The notes under the pieces were generated by a model that was not told the DNA's origin, ran no database searches, and saw only the letters and a list, made by a program, of their open reading frames with translations. Positions 22,343-29,168 of a DNA stretch of 30,501 nucleotides are shown here, in pieces. The position numbers were made by a program, and so were the translations under genes. Origin of the DNA: a virus; the IMG/VR virus record IMGVR_UViG_3300042691_029653, positions 1 to 30,501 of that record, one strand, 5' to 3'. Each line of letters begins with the position of its first letter. The first letter of the stretch is position 1.

Positions 22343-23026
22343 TCAGCCCGCCACAGGTTCGGGTTCCTTGGCCGGGGCAAGCGCCTGCTTGCGGGCGGCA
22401 TAGTGCTGGCGTGCAGCGGCAACCTGAGCGGGGTGGCTCTTGGCCAGCGCATCGACAGTGGGGCGGTGCTTGGCCAGAGCCAGCTCGAGCATCTCGAGCG
22501 AGGTGGCTGCGTTGATCGACGCCTTGAAATCGTCGAGCGCTTCGATGTTGGCGACCCGGGCGCTGGCCGCAAACTCGGCACCGACCTGCTCGACATATTT
22601 GCTGTCGTCGAACTGGCCCATGTGCACGTCGGCACCTACGCCGACGAACTTGAAGGCGTTGTTGATGGCATCGGTGTATGCCTTCTTGAACGCCTCGTCG
22701 TCGTGGAACAGTTGGCCAGAGCTGCGCTTGGTGATCACCTTGTCACCGCCCACGCCGTAGAAGAACTGGCCGGGGTTGGTGTGCCAGCAGCGCACGTGGC
22801 AATAGACCAGCACCTCACCGTCCTGGCCGTGGACCAGGTGGAAGGTCGGCTCCTCCATGCCCCAGCCTTCACCGACCGGGCCGAACTGCTCGGTCAGGCG
22901 CTGGACAATCCAGATCGGCTTGAGGGCGGTGCCCTTGAAACCGCCAGCCCGGCTGAACCCTTTGGTGTGGGCGGGATCGGTCTTGCCCAGCGCGTCCCAT
23001 AGGCGCGTGTTCGATTGCTTGGTCAC
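22343..23026 (-). CDS. Rad52-like single-strand annealing protein (probable)
   Basis: A 227-aa product starting at GTG 23026 with AAGGAGACAAGACA upstream. The core (residues about 5-145) contains LWDALGKTDPAHTKGFSRAG, FGPVGEGWGM, and KKAYTDAINNAFKFVGVGAD. The last resembles the TDAxKRALxxFG segment of Rad52/Sak-type annealing proteins. The C-terminal 80 residues are Ala/Lys-rich and may be a protein-binding tail. The gene lies between ssb and an exonuclease, the place occupied by annealing proteins in phage recombination modules. The family is usually annotated as hypothetical; the Rad52 relationship is inferred. The interval 22235-22342 before ssb has no gene. Confidence 0.6.
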   Translation of the reverse strand: MTKQSNTRLWDALGKTDPAHTKGFSRAGGFKGTALKPIWIVQRLTEQFGPVGEGWGMEEPTFHLVHGQDGEVLVYCHVRCWHTNPGQFFYGVGGDKVITKRSSGQLFHDDEAFKKAYTDAINNAFKFVGVGADVHMGQFDDSKYVEQVGAEFAASARVANIEALDDFKASINAATSLEMLELALAKHRPTVDALAKSHPAQVAAARQHYAARKQALAPAKEPEPVAG

Positions 23027-23322
23027 TGTCTTGTCTCCTTGATGCGCCAGACCTTGGCCATGCGCCCGCTGTTGTTGGGGCGGCGCAGGCCGGTATCTTC
23101 GATTTGCTTGAGCTTCGAGAGCTCGGTGATGCGGGGCCGGATCGAGAGGATCGACAGGCCCAGCTGCTGCGCCACCTCATCTGGTGTGGCGGGCTGACGG
23201 GCGATGACCCGAAGGCACGCCGCACGAAGGCGAGGCGTGTTCGGGGCGATCGCCTCGGCAGCTGCTTTTGCCGTTTCGTATTCCTTGAAGCCCGGCTGAT
23301 TGGGGTAATCGAACAGGTCCAT
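23023..23322 (-). CDS. Winged-helix protein in the recombination module
   Basis: A 99-aa product (start 23322, AAGAGGG site). Residues about 30-92 form a winged helix: LRAACLRVIARQPATPDEVA, QQLGLSILSIRPRITELSKL, then LRRPNNSGRMAKVWRI as the wing. The frame stays open upstream to a GTG at 23409 that overlaps the exonuclease stop. That longer form (128 aa) would add a hydrophobic N-terminal segment (LYGLLLLFVWAALGLA) predicted to cross the membrane. The shorter start is chosen because winged-helix proteins are cytosolic, but the coupling at 23409 is typical for this operon. Confidence 0.65.
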   Translation of the reverse strand: MDLFDYPNQPGFKEYETAKAAAEAIAPNTPRLRAACLRVIARQPATPDEVAQQLGLSILSIRPRITELSKLKQIEDTGLRRPNNSGRMAKVWRIKETRQ

Positions 23323-23405
23323 GTCATCGGCCCTCTTGGCTAGGCCCAGTGCTGCCCACACAAACAGCAGCAACAGGCCGTAAAGCCCGGCGCACAGCCA
23401 GGCGG

Positions 23406-24206
23406 TCACGAGAAGCGGAGCGCGCCACGCTTGTCGCGCTTGATGGTGATGCCGCTGCCGGTGCACTCGCTGGCGTCGGCCGGCACCAGTTCCTTGAGGC
23501 CAGCCTTGGCCTGGTCGAACAGGCGCGCAGCCTCGGCGTGAGTGATGTAGTCTGCCGCGTGCACGGCCCACTGGTTGTTGCCAGTCATGTCGTAGGGACG
23601 CAGCCCGTCGATCTTGGTGGTGACACCGATGCGCTGCACCTCTGCGAGCTTGGCGGTCGGGGTGATTTCGGGCGGCACCTGGTTCTCGACGTGCCACCAG
23701 AAGCTACGCTCGATCTGCAGCAGCTCGTTGATGTAGTCCTCGTTGCGCGTCACCTCGCACCACTCGGGCTCGGTGTTGCCAGCAATGATCGAGAACAGGA
23801 TGAACGGCGCGCCGGTCACGGCCATCGTATGCTGTAGCTGCGGCATATAATAGACCGCTTTGTCGCGCAGGTTCTGGCCGCTGCTGGTGTGCTTGGTCTC
23901 GACCGGCACGGATTTGGCGGTGTGCCAGCCGTCGAGGTGAGCGAACATGAAGGCGTGTTCGGCATGATAGTGCCGATGCGCCGGGCGCTCGAGGCGGCAG
24001 TCATACTTGCGCTCGAGCCAGTCGAGGTGGAACGCTTCGGTGTGGATGCCGAGCTGCACCCGGAACACGCCGGACAAATCTTCCGGCTCGGCTTCGCCCA
24101 CTTTCTCAAGATAGAGGCGGTGCCAGTCACCGTCGATCAAGCGCTTGGCGTCCGATGAACCGATGCCTTCGCTGCGATTGGAACGGATGGTGTCGAGGGA
24201 TGCCAT
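23406..24206 (-). CDS. YqaJ/lambda-exonuclease-type recombination nuclease
   Basis: A 266-aa product with AGGAGAGACAC before ATG 24206. The PD-(D/E)xK fold is visible: GIGSSDAKRL near residue 14, LGIHTEAFHLDWLE with Glu57, AHLDGW with Asp92, PVETKHTSSG with Glu103-x-Lys105, and YYMPQLQHTMAVTG as the YqaJ-type motif. These match the alkaline exonuclease family that resects double-stranded ends. With the annealing protein and SSB downstream it forms a Red-like system for repair and genome circularisation or concatemer formation. Its promoter region has a perfect palindrome 24 bp upstream. Confidence 0.88.
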   Translation of the reverse strand: MASLDTIRSNRSEGIGSSDAKRLIDGDWHRLYLEKVGEAEPEDLSGVFRVQLGIHTEAFHLDWLERKYDCRLERPAHRHYHAEHAFMFAHLDGWHTAKSVPVETKHTSSGQNLRDKAVYYMPQLQHTMAVTGAPFILFSIIAGNTEPEWCEVTRNEDYINELLQIERSFWWHVENQVPPEITPTAKLAEVQRIGVTTKIDGLRPYDMTGNNQWAVHAADYITHAEAARLFDQAKAGLKELVPADASECTGSGITIKRDKRGALRFS

Positions 24207-24229
24207 GTGTCTCTCCTGTATGCAGCATC

Positions 24230-24249
24230 ATACTGCATATGTGCAGTAT
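24230..24249. promoter_or_regulatory. Perfect palindrome (operator candidate) before the exonuclease gene
   Basis: ATACTGCATATGTGCAGTAT: 8-bp arms around TATG, 24 bp upstream of the exonuclease start. Its inner part is CTGC-N6-GCAG, also found at 26406-26419 upstream of the rightward regulator. A run of eight T (minus strand, just upstream of the palindrome) may end the replication transcript. Operator function is inferred. Confidence 0.5.
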
Positions 24250-24268
24250 CTCAAGCCAAAAAAAAGGA

Positions 24269-24709
24269 TCAGCGCAGCGCAAGAAGTGCGCGCTCAGCAT
24301 TGCGGCGCGCATTTCGCAGCGTCAGCTGAGCCGTGTTCATCACGGACTGTTCGTGCTTGCCTGCTTCTACAAAGTCGGCAGGCAAAGGGAGGCGCGGCCA
24401 CTTGTGGGTTGTGACCAGCTCGTTGCGTGCTGCCCGGAATACGGGAGCAGGCATCCGGGCCAGCGCCATGATGTAAAGGTCAAGGCCAACGCCATCGGGC
24501 ACGGGCGCCTGGAACAGAGCGGCCATAGCCTCGATGGTCTTGATGATCTCGGCTTTGCCTGCCGGACGCATGGCCTCCTCGATGGTAGCCAGGTCGTTAT
24601 CCAGCGTCGAGATCACTTCCTGCAACAAGCTGGAGCCGTGGCCGATCAGCTGGTCGGTCGTCTTGTAATACTCCGTGGCGAGCCATCGCTTCGTTAATGC
24701 GCTGAGCAT
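24269..24709 (-). CDS. Helicase-loader-like / replication accessory protein
   Basis: A 146-aa product from ATG 24709; an earlier in-frame ATG at 24859 also has a GAGGA site but would lie deep inside the upstream gene. The body is helical: LTKRWLATEYYKTTDQLIGH, then ALFQAPVPDGVGLDLYIMAL, and FRAARNELVTTHKWPRLPLP followed by ADFVEAG. The last motif recurs in proteins next to phage replication initiators and is thought to be replication related. It overlaps the DnaT-like gene by 113 bp in another frame. The call depends on context and is tentative. Confidence 0.5.
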   Translation of the reverse strand: MLSALTKRWLATEYYKTTDQLIGHGSSLLQEVISTLDNDLATIEEAMRPAGKAEIIKTIEAMAALFQAPVPDGVGLDLYIMALARMPAPVFRAARNELVTTHKWPRLPLPADFVEAGKHEQSVMNTAQLTLRNARRNAERALLALR

Positions 24710-25313
24710 TGGTTCGACGGACGCCTTCAATGCGGGATATAGGACGGGAGCGCGCGGCGAACCGGGCAGCGTTGCGGATCCAGTTGCGCCAGCTGGCACG
24801 CCAGTCTGCTCGGCGCTCGGCTTTGCTAATCCAGTGATCACGGAACCGATCTGTTTCATGGGCAAGATCCTCAAGGGTGAGCAGCGGGTGGTGTTCAGCT
24901 GCCCAGGACAGCAGCCCCTCGTCAGCACACCAGTTCTCGGTCATGGCCGTCAGCTTGCTGCGTTCTGCCTTCTTAGGCTTCATTGACGGTTCACTTGATG
25001 GTTTGGGTGTCATGGTGACACCAGGAGAGAGCTCAATTTGAGCACTCTTTGATGTCATGGTGACACTAGGTAAAAGATAGCTGTTGCTGGTTGGGCCACG
25101 CCGGGTGCGCACAATCAGGCGCAGCTTTTCAAGCTGGGCCAGGGCACGGATGACGGACGAGCGGGACAGGCTGGTGCGCTGTTCGATCCGGGCGATGCTT
25201 GGCCAGCACAAGCCATGCTTGTCGGCATGGTCGGCCAACGCCAGCAGCACCAGCTTACACGAGGGGTTGGGCAGGCATTGCTCGAATGCCCACTCGATGG
25301 CAGCGATAGCCAT
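24597..25313 (-). CDS. Replication protein: N-terminal HTH plus DnaT-like C-terminal domain
   Basis: A 238-aa product starting at 25313 with AGGAGAGAACCGC. Residues about 5-80 are a winged helix of the phage replication initiator type (IEWAFEQCLPNPSCKLVLLA, LADHADKHGLCWPSIARIEQ, SRSSVIRALAQLEKLRLI). A Ser/Thr/Pro linker follows. Residues about 150-195 (FRDHWISKAERRADWRASWR, NWIRNA) match the DnaT C-terminal ssDNA-binding motif. Such proteins bind an origin and recruit the host primosome; no phage polymerase or helicase is in view, consistent with host-dependent replication. Confidence 0.78.
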   Translation of the reverse strand: MAIAAIEWAFEQCLPNPSCKLVLLALADHADKHGLCWPSIARIEQRTSLSRSSVIRALAQLEKLRLIVRTRRGPTSNSYLLPSVTMTSKSAQIELSPGVTMTPKPSSEPSMKPKKAERSKLTAMTENWCADEGLLSWAAEHHPLLTLEDLAHETDRFRDHWISKAERRADWRASWRNWIRNAARFAARSRPISRIEGVRRTNAQRINEAMARHGVLQDDRPADRPRLQLVAGSDLDAG

Positions 25314-25324
25314 GCGGTTCTCTC

Positions 25325-25825
25325 CTAGGGAATTGTATCCGCCCATTCTTTCACCTTGCCTGCCGGGATCTCGATGATGCGGATGGAATGCTGGGCCTCG
25401 ACCAGCTTGCGCTTCAGCTTGTAGAGGTCCATCACCATGCCCTTCACGTCTTCGACGTTATCGCGCAGGGTGCGGCCGAGCTCATCGACCACGGTATAGG
25501 CAAAGTCGGCAATGTAATTGCAGATGTGCACGTTGTTCAGGGCCACGGCATACTTGACCTGGCACCGTAGGTTTTCGATCCGGCCCTGCCTCTGCAGCTC
25601 GACCAACTGCAGATAGCGATCGGCCTCTGCCGAGCTGGCAAACCAGATGCCGTCGATGTGCTTGCCCTTGGCGTTATACTTGCCCTTCTTGGGGCCGGGC
25701 TTCTTGGCCCGGGCGATGATCCGCACACGTCCATGTTCGTCCGTAATCGAACGACCACGCCGGGAACGCTTCACAGCCGGGGCTGGTGCAGCGGCGGGAA
25801 GCGGGCTGGCGGGGGCGTCGGTCAA
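25325..25825 (-). CDS. DUF1064 protein (predicted nuclease)
   Basis: A 166-aa product with a TTG start at 25825 preceded by GAGGAG nine bases upstream and coupled to the HTH gene by TTGA. After a Pro/Ala-rich basic leader, residues about 45-160 carry the DUF1064 pattern: KYNAKGKHIDGIWFASSAEA, RYLQLVELQRQGRIENLRCQ, ADFAYTV, DVKGMVMDLYKLKRKLVEAQ. The family has the layout of an endonuclease VII/VRR-type PD-(D/E)xK nuclease, with E in SSAEA, D in ADFAY and D-x-K in DVKG. A Holliday-junction or branch resolvase role in phage recombination is inferred. Confidence 0.83.
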   Translation of the reverse strand: MTDAPASPLPAAAPAPAVKRSRRGRSITDEHGRVRIIARAKKPGPKKGKYNAKGKHIDGIWFASSAEADRYLQLVELQRQGRIENLRCQVKYAVALNNVHICNYIADFAYTVVDELGRTLRDNVEDVKGMVMDLYKLKRKLVEAQHSIRIIEIPAGKVKEWADTIP

Positions 25826-26109
25826 TTTGCTTTCTCCTCATGGATCACCGTCAGTTTCACACCGAGTGCAGCGCACCAGCACATGAGAAAGAAAGCACCA
25901 GGCAGACGAGCTGCGGTTTCCCACTTGGCAACCAGCCCGTCAGATACACCCAGCTTGTAGTCGAGCTGCGCCTGGCTCCAACCCAGCGCCTTGCGCCGAT
26001 GAACCAGCGCCTCGATCAAGCTCGAGTAATAGCTGCGCTCCTCATTGGACAGCTGCCTGCTCACAAGCGATGGCCGCTGTGCCGTTTCGTGCATCATGCC
26101 TATTCCCAT
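25822..26109 (-). CDS. XRE-type HTH regulator
   Basis: A 95-aa product. A start at 26109 is listed; ATG 26097 is nearly as good. Residues about 32-80 form an XRE helix-turn-helix: LIEALVHRRKALGWSQAQLD, YKLGVSDGLVAKWETAARLP. The C-terminus (GAFFLMCWCAALGVKLTVI) packs as the end of the domain. It overlaps the preceding HTH gene and the DUF1064 gene, so it is co-translated with them. It probably acts as a Cro-like or early regulator near the divergent control region. Confidence 0.72.
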   Translation of the reverse strand: MGIGMMHETAQRPSLVSRQLSNEERSYYSSLIEALVHRRKALGWSQAQLDYKLGVSDGLVAKWETAARLPGAFFLMCWCAALGVKLTVIHEEKAN

Positions 26110-26317
26110 TTCGTTTGATCTGGTTGCGAAGATAGGATGCCACCTTGATTGCGGTCTCGAACCGGAGCTCCGCTCCGTTCAGGGTCCGGTAGTAGGTGGA
26201 CGAAGGCACGCCTGCCGCAATGAACGCATGAAGCAGCGAGATCCGGGCTTGAATAGCGAGCGCATCGAGCTGCTCGAGGTAAGAAACAAGGCGGACAGGG
26301 GCAGTAATCGTGCTCAT
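26042..26317 (-). CDS. HTH protein, first gene of the leftward operon
   Basis: A 91-aa product; ATG 26317 has no strong ribosome site, and a TTG at 26365 is an alternative. Residues about 25-70 contain a helix-turn-helix (ARISLLHAFIAAGVPSSTYY, RTLNGAELRFETAIKVASYL). The C-terminus is basic then polar. As the promoter-proximal gene opposite the regulator at 26448 it is in the Cro or anti-repressor position. It overlaps the next HTH gene by 68 bp in another frame. Confidence 0.6.
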   Translation of the reverse strand: MSTITAPVRLVSYLEQLDALAIQARISLLHAFIAAGVPSSTYYRTLNGAELRFETAIKVASYLRNQIKRNGNRHDARNGTAAIACEQAAVQ

Positions 26318-26447
26318 GGCGGCACGAATAATGCACGAATGCAGCACAGGCAAGCGTCTATGCAATTAGCCTAGGGACAAATACCTATTGTATTGAAAAT
26401 AAACGCTGCGCATATGCAGTTGTATCCAGCAGACAAGGAGAGACGTC
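26318..26447. promoter_or_regulatory. Divergent early control region (lysogeny switch candidate)
   Basis: A 130-bp AT-richer gap between the leftward early operon and a rightward HTH regulator. It contains an inverted repeat AATAC-N5-GTATT at 26380-26394, the palindrome CTGC-N6-GCAG at 26406-26419, and AAGGAGAG for the rightward gene. A TTGAAA at 26393 could be a -35 box, but no convincing -10 at normal spacing was found on either strand. Confidence 0.5.
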
Positions 26448-26804
26448 ATGCGGGATTACGGGGAATGGGCACGCAACTCGGTGCGTGTGTGGATGCGTAA
26501 CGTAATGGCTGATAAGGGATGGTCAGCAAATGAGTGGGCCAATCTTGCAGGCACCAGTGCAACGAACATCACCAGGATGTTGTCGCCTACCAACAAGACT
26601 GTCCCATCCATAGATACCATAGCCAAGTTAGCAATGGTGGCGGGCAGCCAGCCCGCACTCTGCACGGCAGAAGCAGCGCAGCAGGCGGCTGCCTTCAACG
26701 CTAACTTCTGCCCGCAGTGCGGCTATGATTTGCGACTGGTGGCTAAGCCGCCGCAGCCGAACGATCAGACGCCTCGAGCTGGCTCCGCAGTTCGTCGGCG
26801 CTAG
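26448..26804 (+). CDS. HTH regulator with C-terminal zinc-ribbon motif (repressor candidate)
   Basis: A 118-aa product with AAGGAGAG before ATG 26448. Residues about 13-68 are an XRE-like HTH (WMRNVMADKGWSANEWANLA, GTSATNITRMLS). Unlike classic CI repressors there is no LexA-type peptidase domain. Instead residues 84-97 read NANFCPQCGYDLRL, half of a zinc ribbon (Cys88, Cys91), followed by a disordered basic tail. It is the only + strand gene in the early region and faces the leftward operon, as a lysogeny repressor would. Its 3' end overlaps the convergent gene by 62 bp. Confidence 0.7.
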   Translation: MRDYGEWARNSVRVWMRNVMADKGWSANEWANLAGTSATNITRMLSPTNKTVPSIDTIAKLAMVAGSQPALCTAEAAQQAAAFNANFCPQCGYDLRLVAKPPQPNDQTPRAGSAVRRR

Positions 26805-27024
26805 CCTGGGTATAGGTAATCGGCAGAACGTCGAAGCCCTGCGCAACCTTGCCGTCGGTTGCATAGACCGGGCCGTTTTCAAAGCGGTCATCCCAGACAG
26901 TGGTATACTGCGTGAGCTGGGTCAGCGTCCGGGCAAACTCGAAGTTCTCCGGCGTGGCATCGAGCAGCAGATAACGATAGCCGATCGGCACCTTGATCAT
27001 CAGGGTTGGGACAGTCAGAGGCAT
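26743..27024 (-). CDS. Hypothetical protein
   Basis: A 93-aa product with GGGAGAATACCCC before the start at 27024. Sequence begins with short strands (MIKVPIGYRYLLLDATPENF), then helix (EFARTLTQLTQYTTVWDDRF) and ENGPVYATDGKVAQGFDVLP. The end is Ala/Ser-rich. It resembles small alpha/beta phage proteins without known role. It is the last gene of the far-right leftward set, and its 3' end converges on the HTH regulator, overlapping by 62 bp, so antisense interference between the two transcripts is possible. Confidence 0.62.
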   Translation of the reverse strand: MPLTVPTLMIKVPIGYRYLLLDATPENFEFARTLTQLTQYTTVWDDRFENGPVYATDGKVAQGFDVLPITYTQASADELRSQLEASDRSAAAA

Positions 27025-27037
27025 GGGGTATTCTCCC

Positions 27038-27280
27038 TCAGAAACGGCGTGACAATTGCTGCACCTTTGCGCTGATCACGCTCAGCTCTGCGCAAAGGGA
27101 ATGGGCGGTGTCCAAACTGCGGCCACGCAGTCCAGCACTGCATAAGCGCAGCACTAATTGCTGTGCATCAGCTTGGCAAGTGGCGATTGCATCGCTCATC
27201 GAGATGATTTCGTTGGCGATTTCCAGTTCGGCAGCGGCGATCAAGTCGTCGGCATCGTAAGCCAGGGCCAGGTGTGCCAT
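27038..27280 (-). CDS. Small helical hypothetical protein
   Basis: An 80-aa product; the start at 27280 is fixed by AAAGGAAAACCA, with an upstream extension rejected as out of place. It is almost entirely helical (LALAYDADDLIAAAELEIAN, DAIATCQADAQQLVLRLCSA), Ala/Leu-rich, acidic at the front and basic at the end (QQLSRRF). It could be a coiled-coil dimer. No family is recognised. Confidence 0.6.
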   Translation of the reverse strand: MAHLALAYDADDLIAAAELEIANEIISMSDAIATCQADAQQLVLRLCSAGLRGRSLDTAHSLCAELSVISAKVQQLSRRF

Positions 27281-27291
27281 TGGTTTTCCTT

Positions 27292-27471
27292 TCAGCGTGG
27301 GCTGCTCAGCGCAGCGACAAGAAGTGCGCCGATCACGGCAAGTGCGGCGCACATCGCAGTCGCCAGCAGCAGCCGGATCATTTCATTTCGTCGCTGCCTG
27401 AGCTTGATGGCCCGGCGCTTGGCGCGCTCGGCCATGATTTCCTCGAAGCGATAGGAACGGATCTCAGTCAT
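27292..27471 (-). CDS. Small membrane protein (59 aa)
   Basis: A 59-aa frame from ATG 27471 (GAGG seven bases upstream) to a TGA at 27292. The first half is very basic and helical (MTEIRSYRFEEIMAERAKRR), the second a single membrane span (MIRLLLATAMCAALAVIGALLVAAL). An N-in single-pass inner-membrane protein is predicted from the positive N-terminal half. Several ATG codons in a row (AATGAAATGACT) make the exact start uncertain by three codons. Function unknown; superinfection exclusion or lysis control are possibilities for such proteins. Confidence 0.55.
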   Translation of the reverse strand: MTEIRSYRFEEIMAERAKRRAIKLRQRRNEMIRLLLATAMCAALAVIGALLVAALSSPR

Positions 27472-27513
27472 TTCATTGACCTCGATTTCATTTCATTGGG
27501 CGCAGCCGATCAG

Positions 27514-27599
27514 CGCTGGGTGCCCAGCGTGAAAGGCCCGCCGCATGGCGGCGTTGTGTGCGAGCCTGGTCCCGGCCTTGGTTCTGGCTGAGAGCCAGA
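27514..27599. other. Cluster of three perfect hairpins
   Basis: Three tight inverted repeats in a gene-free stretch: CGCTGGG-TG-CCCAGCG (27514-27529), CGCCGC-ATG-GCGGCG (27539-27553) and TCTGGCT-GAG-AGCCAGA (27583-27599). A fourth, longer hairpin (27604-27648) follows directly. The interval 27472-27658 contains no convincing gene. The series could be a structured RNA, a processing region or a set of protein-binding sites. Confidence 0.5.
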
Positions 27600-27600
27600 C

Positions 27601-27648
27601 AAAAAAGGGGAAGGGGCCTGGCCGTCAGGCCAAGCCCCGTTCCCCTTT
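27601..27648 (-). terminator. Strong terminator after the 220-aa gene
   Basis: On the minus strand a stem of about 20 bp (27648-27628 with 27623-27604, small imperfections) ends in six T (27606-27601). It starts 11 bp after the stop of the 220-aa gene. The arms are GC-rich with AAAGGGGAA/TTCCCCTTT ends, so it may also act weakly on the other strand. Confidence 0.8.
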
Positions 27649-27658
27649 GTCGCCCAGC

Positions 27659-28321
27659 CTAGCGGCTCAGGCGAGCCATGCGCTCAGCGTGCGCATCGTG
27701 CACCTTCGGTGCGGCGAGACGCTGTGCCCGCGCCTTCTGGCGCTGCGCCGCCTCGCGCATCGCCTTCGTCTCGAACTCCTCACCGATCGTCTCGGCATAG
27801 GCGTCCTGCGCCGCAGTGAAGGCGATGGTCAGCAGTGCCCGCTGGTATTCGTAGTTCTCGACCCAGCGCTGTGCCGTCTCGACATCATGCTCGGTCGCCC
27901 GACCATCGCGTTCAGCCATGCGGCGCTGACGCAGCTGCGCCTGCGCCTGGGCGACACGCTGCGCATTGTAGTCGAGCATCAGCTCGAGACGTTGGCAGAC
28001 GGTGCCGGTCAGGAACGTCTGCAAGGACCGCAGCGCGTTGACCATCTCGAGCTCGCCGGTGTCCTCGGCACCAGCAGGCAGGTCGACGTTGACCGGGTAT
28101 AGTTTGCCGTTGTCAGCGCGGCGGCGCAGTTCCATTTCGGTAAACACTGAGGCCAGCCCGTCGACTGCCTGCGTGATGCCGGCGGTGATGCTCTCGACGG
28201 TGGGCGCTGCGGTTATGTCAGCGTGTGCCTCGGCAGCGCGAACGGCGCTGTTCACAGCGAGTTCGCCCGGCAGCTCGGCGGCAATGGTTTCGATGGCGGT
28301 GGTGTTGTTGCGCTTCGTCAT
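27659..28321 (-). CDS. Hypothetical helical protein (220 aa)
   Basis: A 220-aa product; the start at 28321 has GAGAGACAG upstream, and an Arg-rich upstream extension is rejected. It is nearly all helix: Ala/Glu-rich N-terminus, a middle region (YPVNVDLPAGAEDTGELEMV, NALRSLQTFLTGTVCQRLEL) and a long Gln/Arg/Ala-rich C-terminus (YNAQRVAQAQAQLRQRRMAE). The pattern suggests an elongated oligomer. A strong terminator follows, so it forms the end of its own transcript. No function recognised. Confidence 0.65.
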   Translation of the reverse strand: MTKRNNTTAIETIAAELPGELAVNSAVRAAEAHADITAAPTVESITAGITQAVDGLASVFTEMELRRRADNGKLYPVNVDLPAGAEDTGELEMVNALRSLQTFLTGTVCQRLELMLDYNAQRVAQAQAQLRQRRMAERDGRATEHDVETAQRWVENYEYQRALLTIAFTAAQDAYAETIGEEFETKAMREAAQRQKARAQRLAAPKVHDAHAERMARLSR

Positions 28322-28422
28322 GATCTGTCTCTCTTTTCTATCAAGTGGTGGTGATGTGAGGCGTCCGTCGCCTCGCCTGCCGGGGTGACGACGCCTTACA
28401 GCGCCGCCACCTCTCTCTTTTC

Positions 28423-28617
28423 TCAATGAACCTTCTCGATCTTGCTCCCGCACATCGGGCAGCAGAGCTTCGCAGCACCCTGCTCTATTTCGGTCAGCAC
28501 GAACTCTTCGTCCTGCATCAGATCGAAGTGGTAGTCCTCGATCTCGTTCCAGTGCGTCCGCAGGGTGCCGTTCAGCTCTGCGAAGGCGGCTTCGATCTCG
28601 GCGGTCAGGATTGTCAT
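28423..28617 (-). CDS. Small protein with C-terminal zinc-ribbon motif
   Basis: A 64-aa product with GGAGAAC before the start at 28617. The first 48 residues are acidic and helical (IEAAFAELNGTLRTHWNEIE, DYHFDLMQDEEFVLTEIEQG). The end reads LCCPMCGSKIEKVH, a CxxC knuckle that could bind zinc as a dimer. It is the first gene of the far-right leftward transcript; its promoter should lie within 28618-28800. The 100-bp gap to the next gene contains a small GAGGCG/CGCCTC hairpin only. Confidence 0.62.
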   Translation of the reverse strand: MTILTAEIEAAFAELNGTLRTHWNEIEDYHFDLMQDEEFVLTEIEQGAAKLCCPMCGSKIEKVH

Positions 28618-29168
28618 GATCGTTCTCCTATTCAGCGCTACCAAGCTCGTCCCGGTAACGCAGCCGCCACTCACACTGCGGACAGCGAGGCGGTCACCGA
28701 AGGCCGAAACGAAGTGGAGGAGCCCGTTAACCGTCACCACGGTTGGCGGGCTTGACTGCCGACGCCCGAAGGGACCGGCCCATCGTGTGCGCCGCGTCTG
28801 CAAGAGCTGCGATCCACGCTCCCAGGACATAGCAAGCGCAAAGAGGGGCCGGTCTGCCGCAGTGTATTGGCGGCCCGAAGGGGTTACAGGGGACAGAGCT
28901 TTGGTGTGTGTGGTGTCCCCTCGCGCAGCGCGGGCGCCAGCCTGGCGGCGGTTAACAGCCGGGCCCGTCCGAGGTAAGGAGGACACAAGAGATCAATCCG
29001 CTGTCGGCCAACAGGCCCGGCCCGCCGCCATGCCAGCACGCGCGAGCATTCGATCACGCGCGCGGTAGCGCGTCCTTTCAAGGACTTGCAACCAGTCCAT
29101 TGACGCGCATTCCCGTTACCGGCTTCCTCGCGCGCGCGCTCTCTAGCTAACTCACTCTTAGGATCATC
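28618..29168. other. Gene-poor divergent region with repeats
   Basis: About 550 bp between a leftward gene and the rightward small terminase. Open frames here have no ribosome site and no protein-like pattern. Visible structure: a 10-bp direct repeat GCCCGAAGGG (28764 and 28873), a 9-bp inverted repeat GACCGGCCC/GGGCCGGTC (28773-28781, 28846-28854), GGGGACA/TGTCCCC (28889-28895, 28914-28920), GTCCTTTCAAGGAC near 29072, and a late motif at 29090. It could hold divergent promoters, a structured RNA, or a packaging or replication site. Confidence 0.4.
29090..29102 (+). promoter_or_regulatory. Late-gene intergenic motif, copy 3
   Basis: AACCAGTCCATTG, 66 bp before the small terminase gene. One base differs from copy 1. 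Confidence 0.4.

Noticed and set aside
28565-29068. Plus-strand open frame of 167 codons in the gene-poor region
   Set aside because: No ribosome site, low-complexity Arg/Ala/Ser composition and overlap with a better supported minus-strand gene; region listed as gene-poor.
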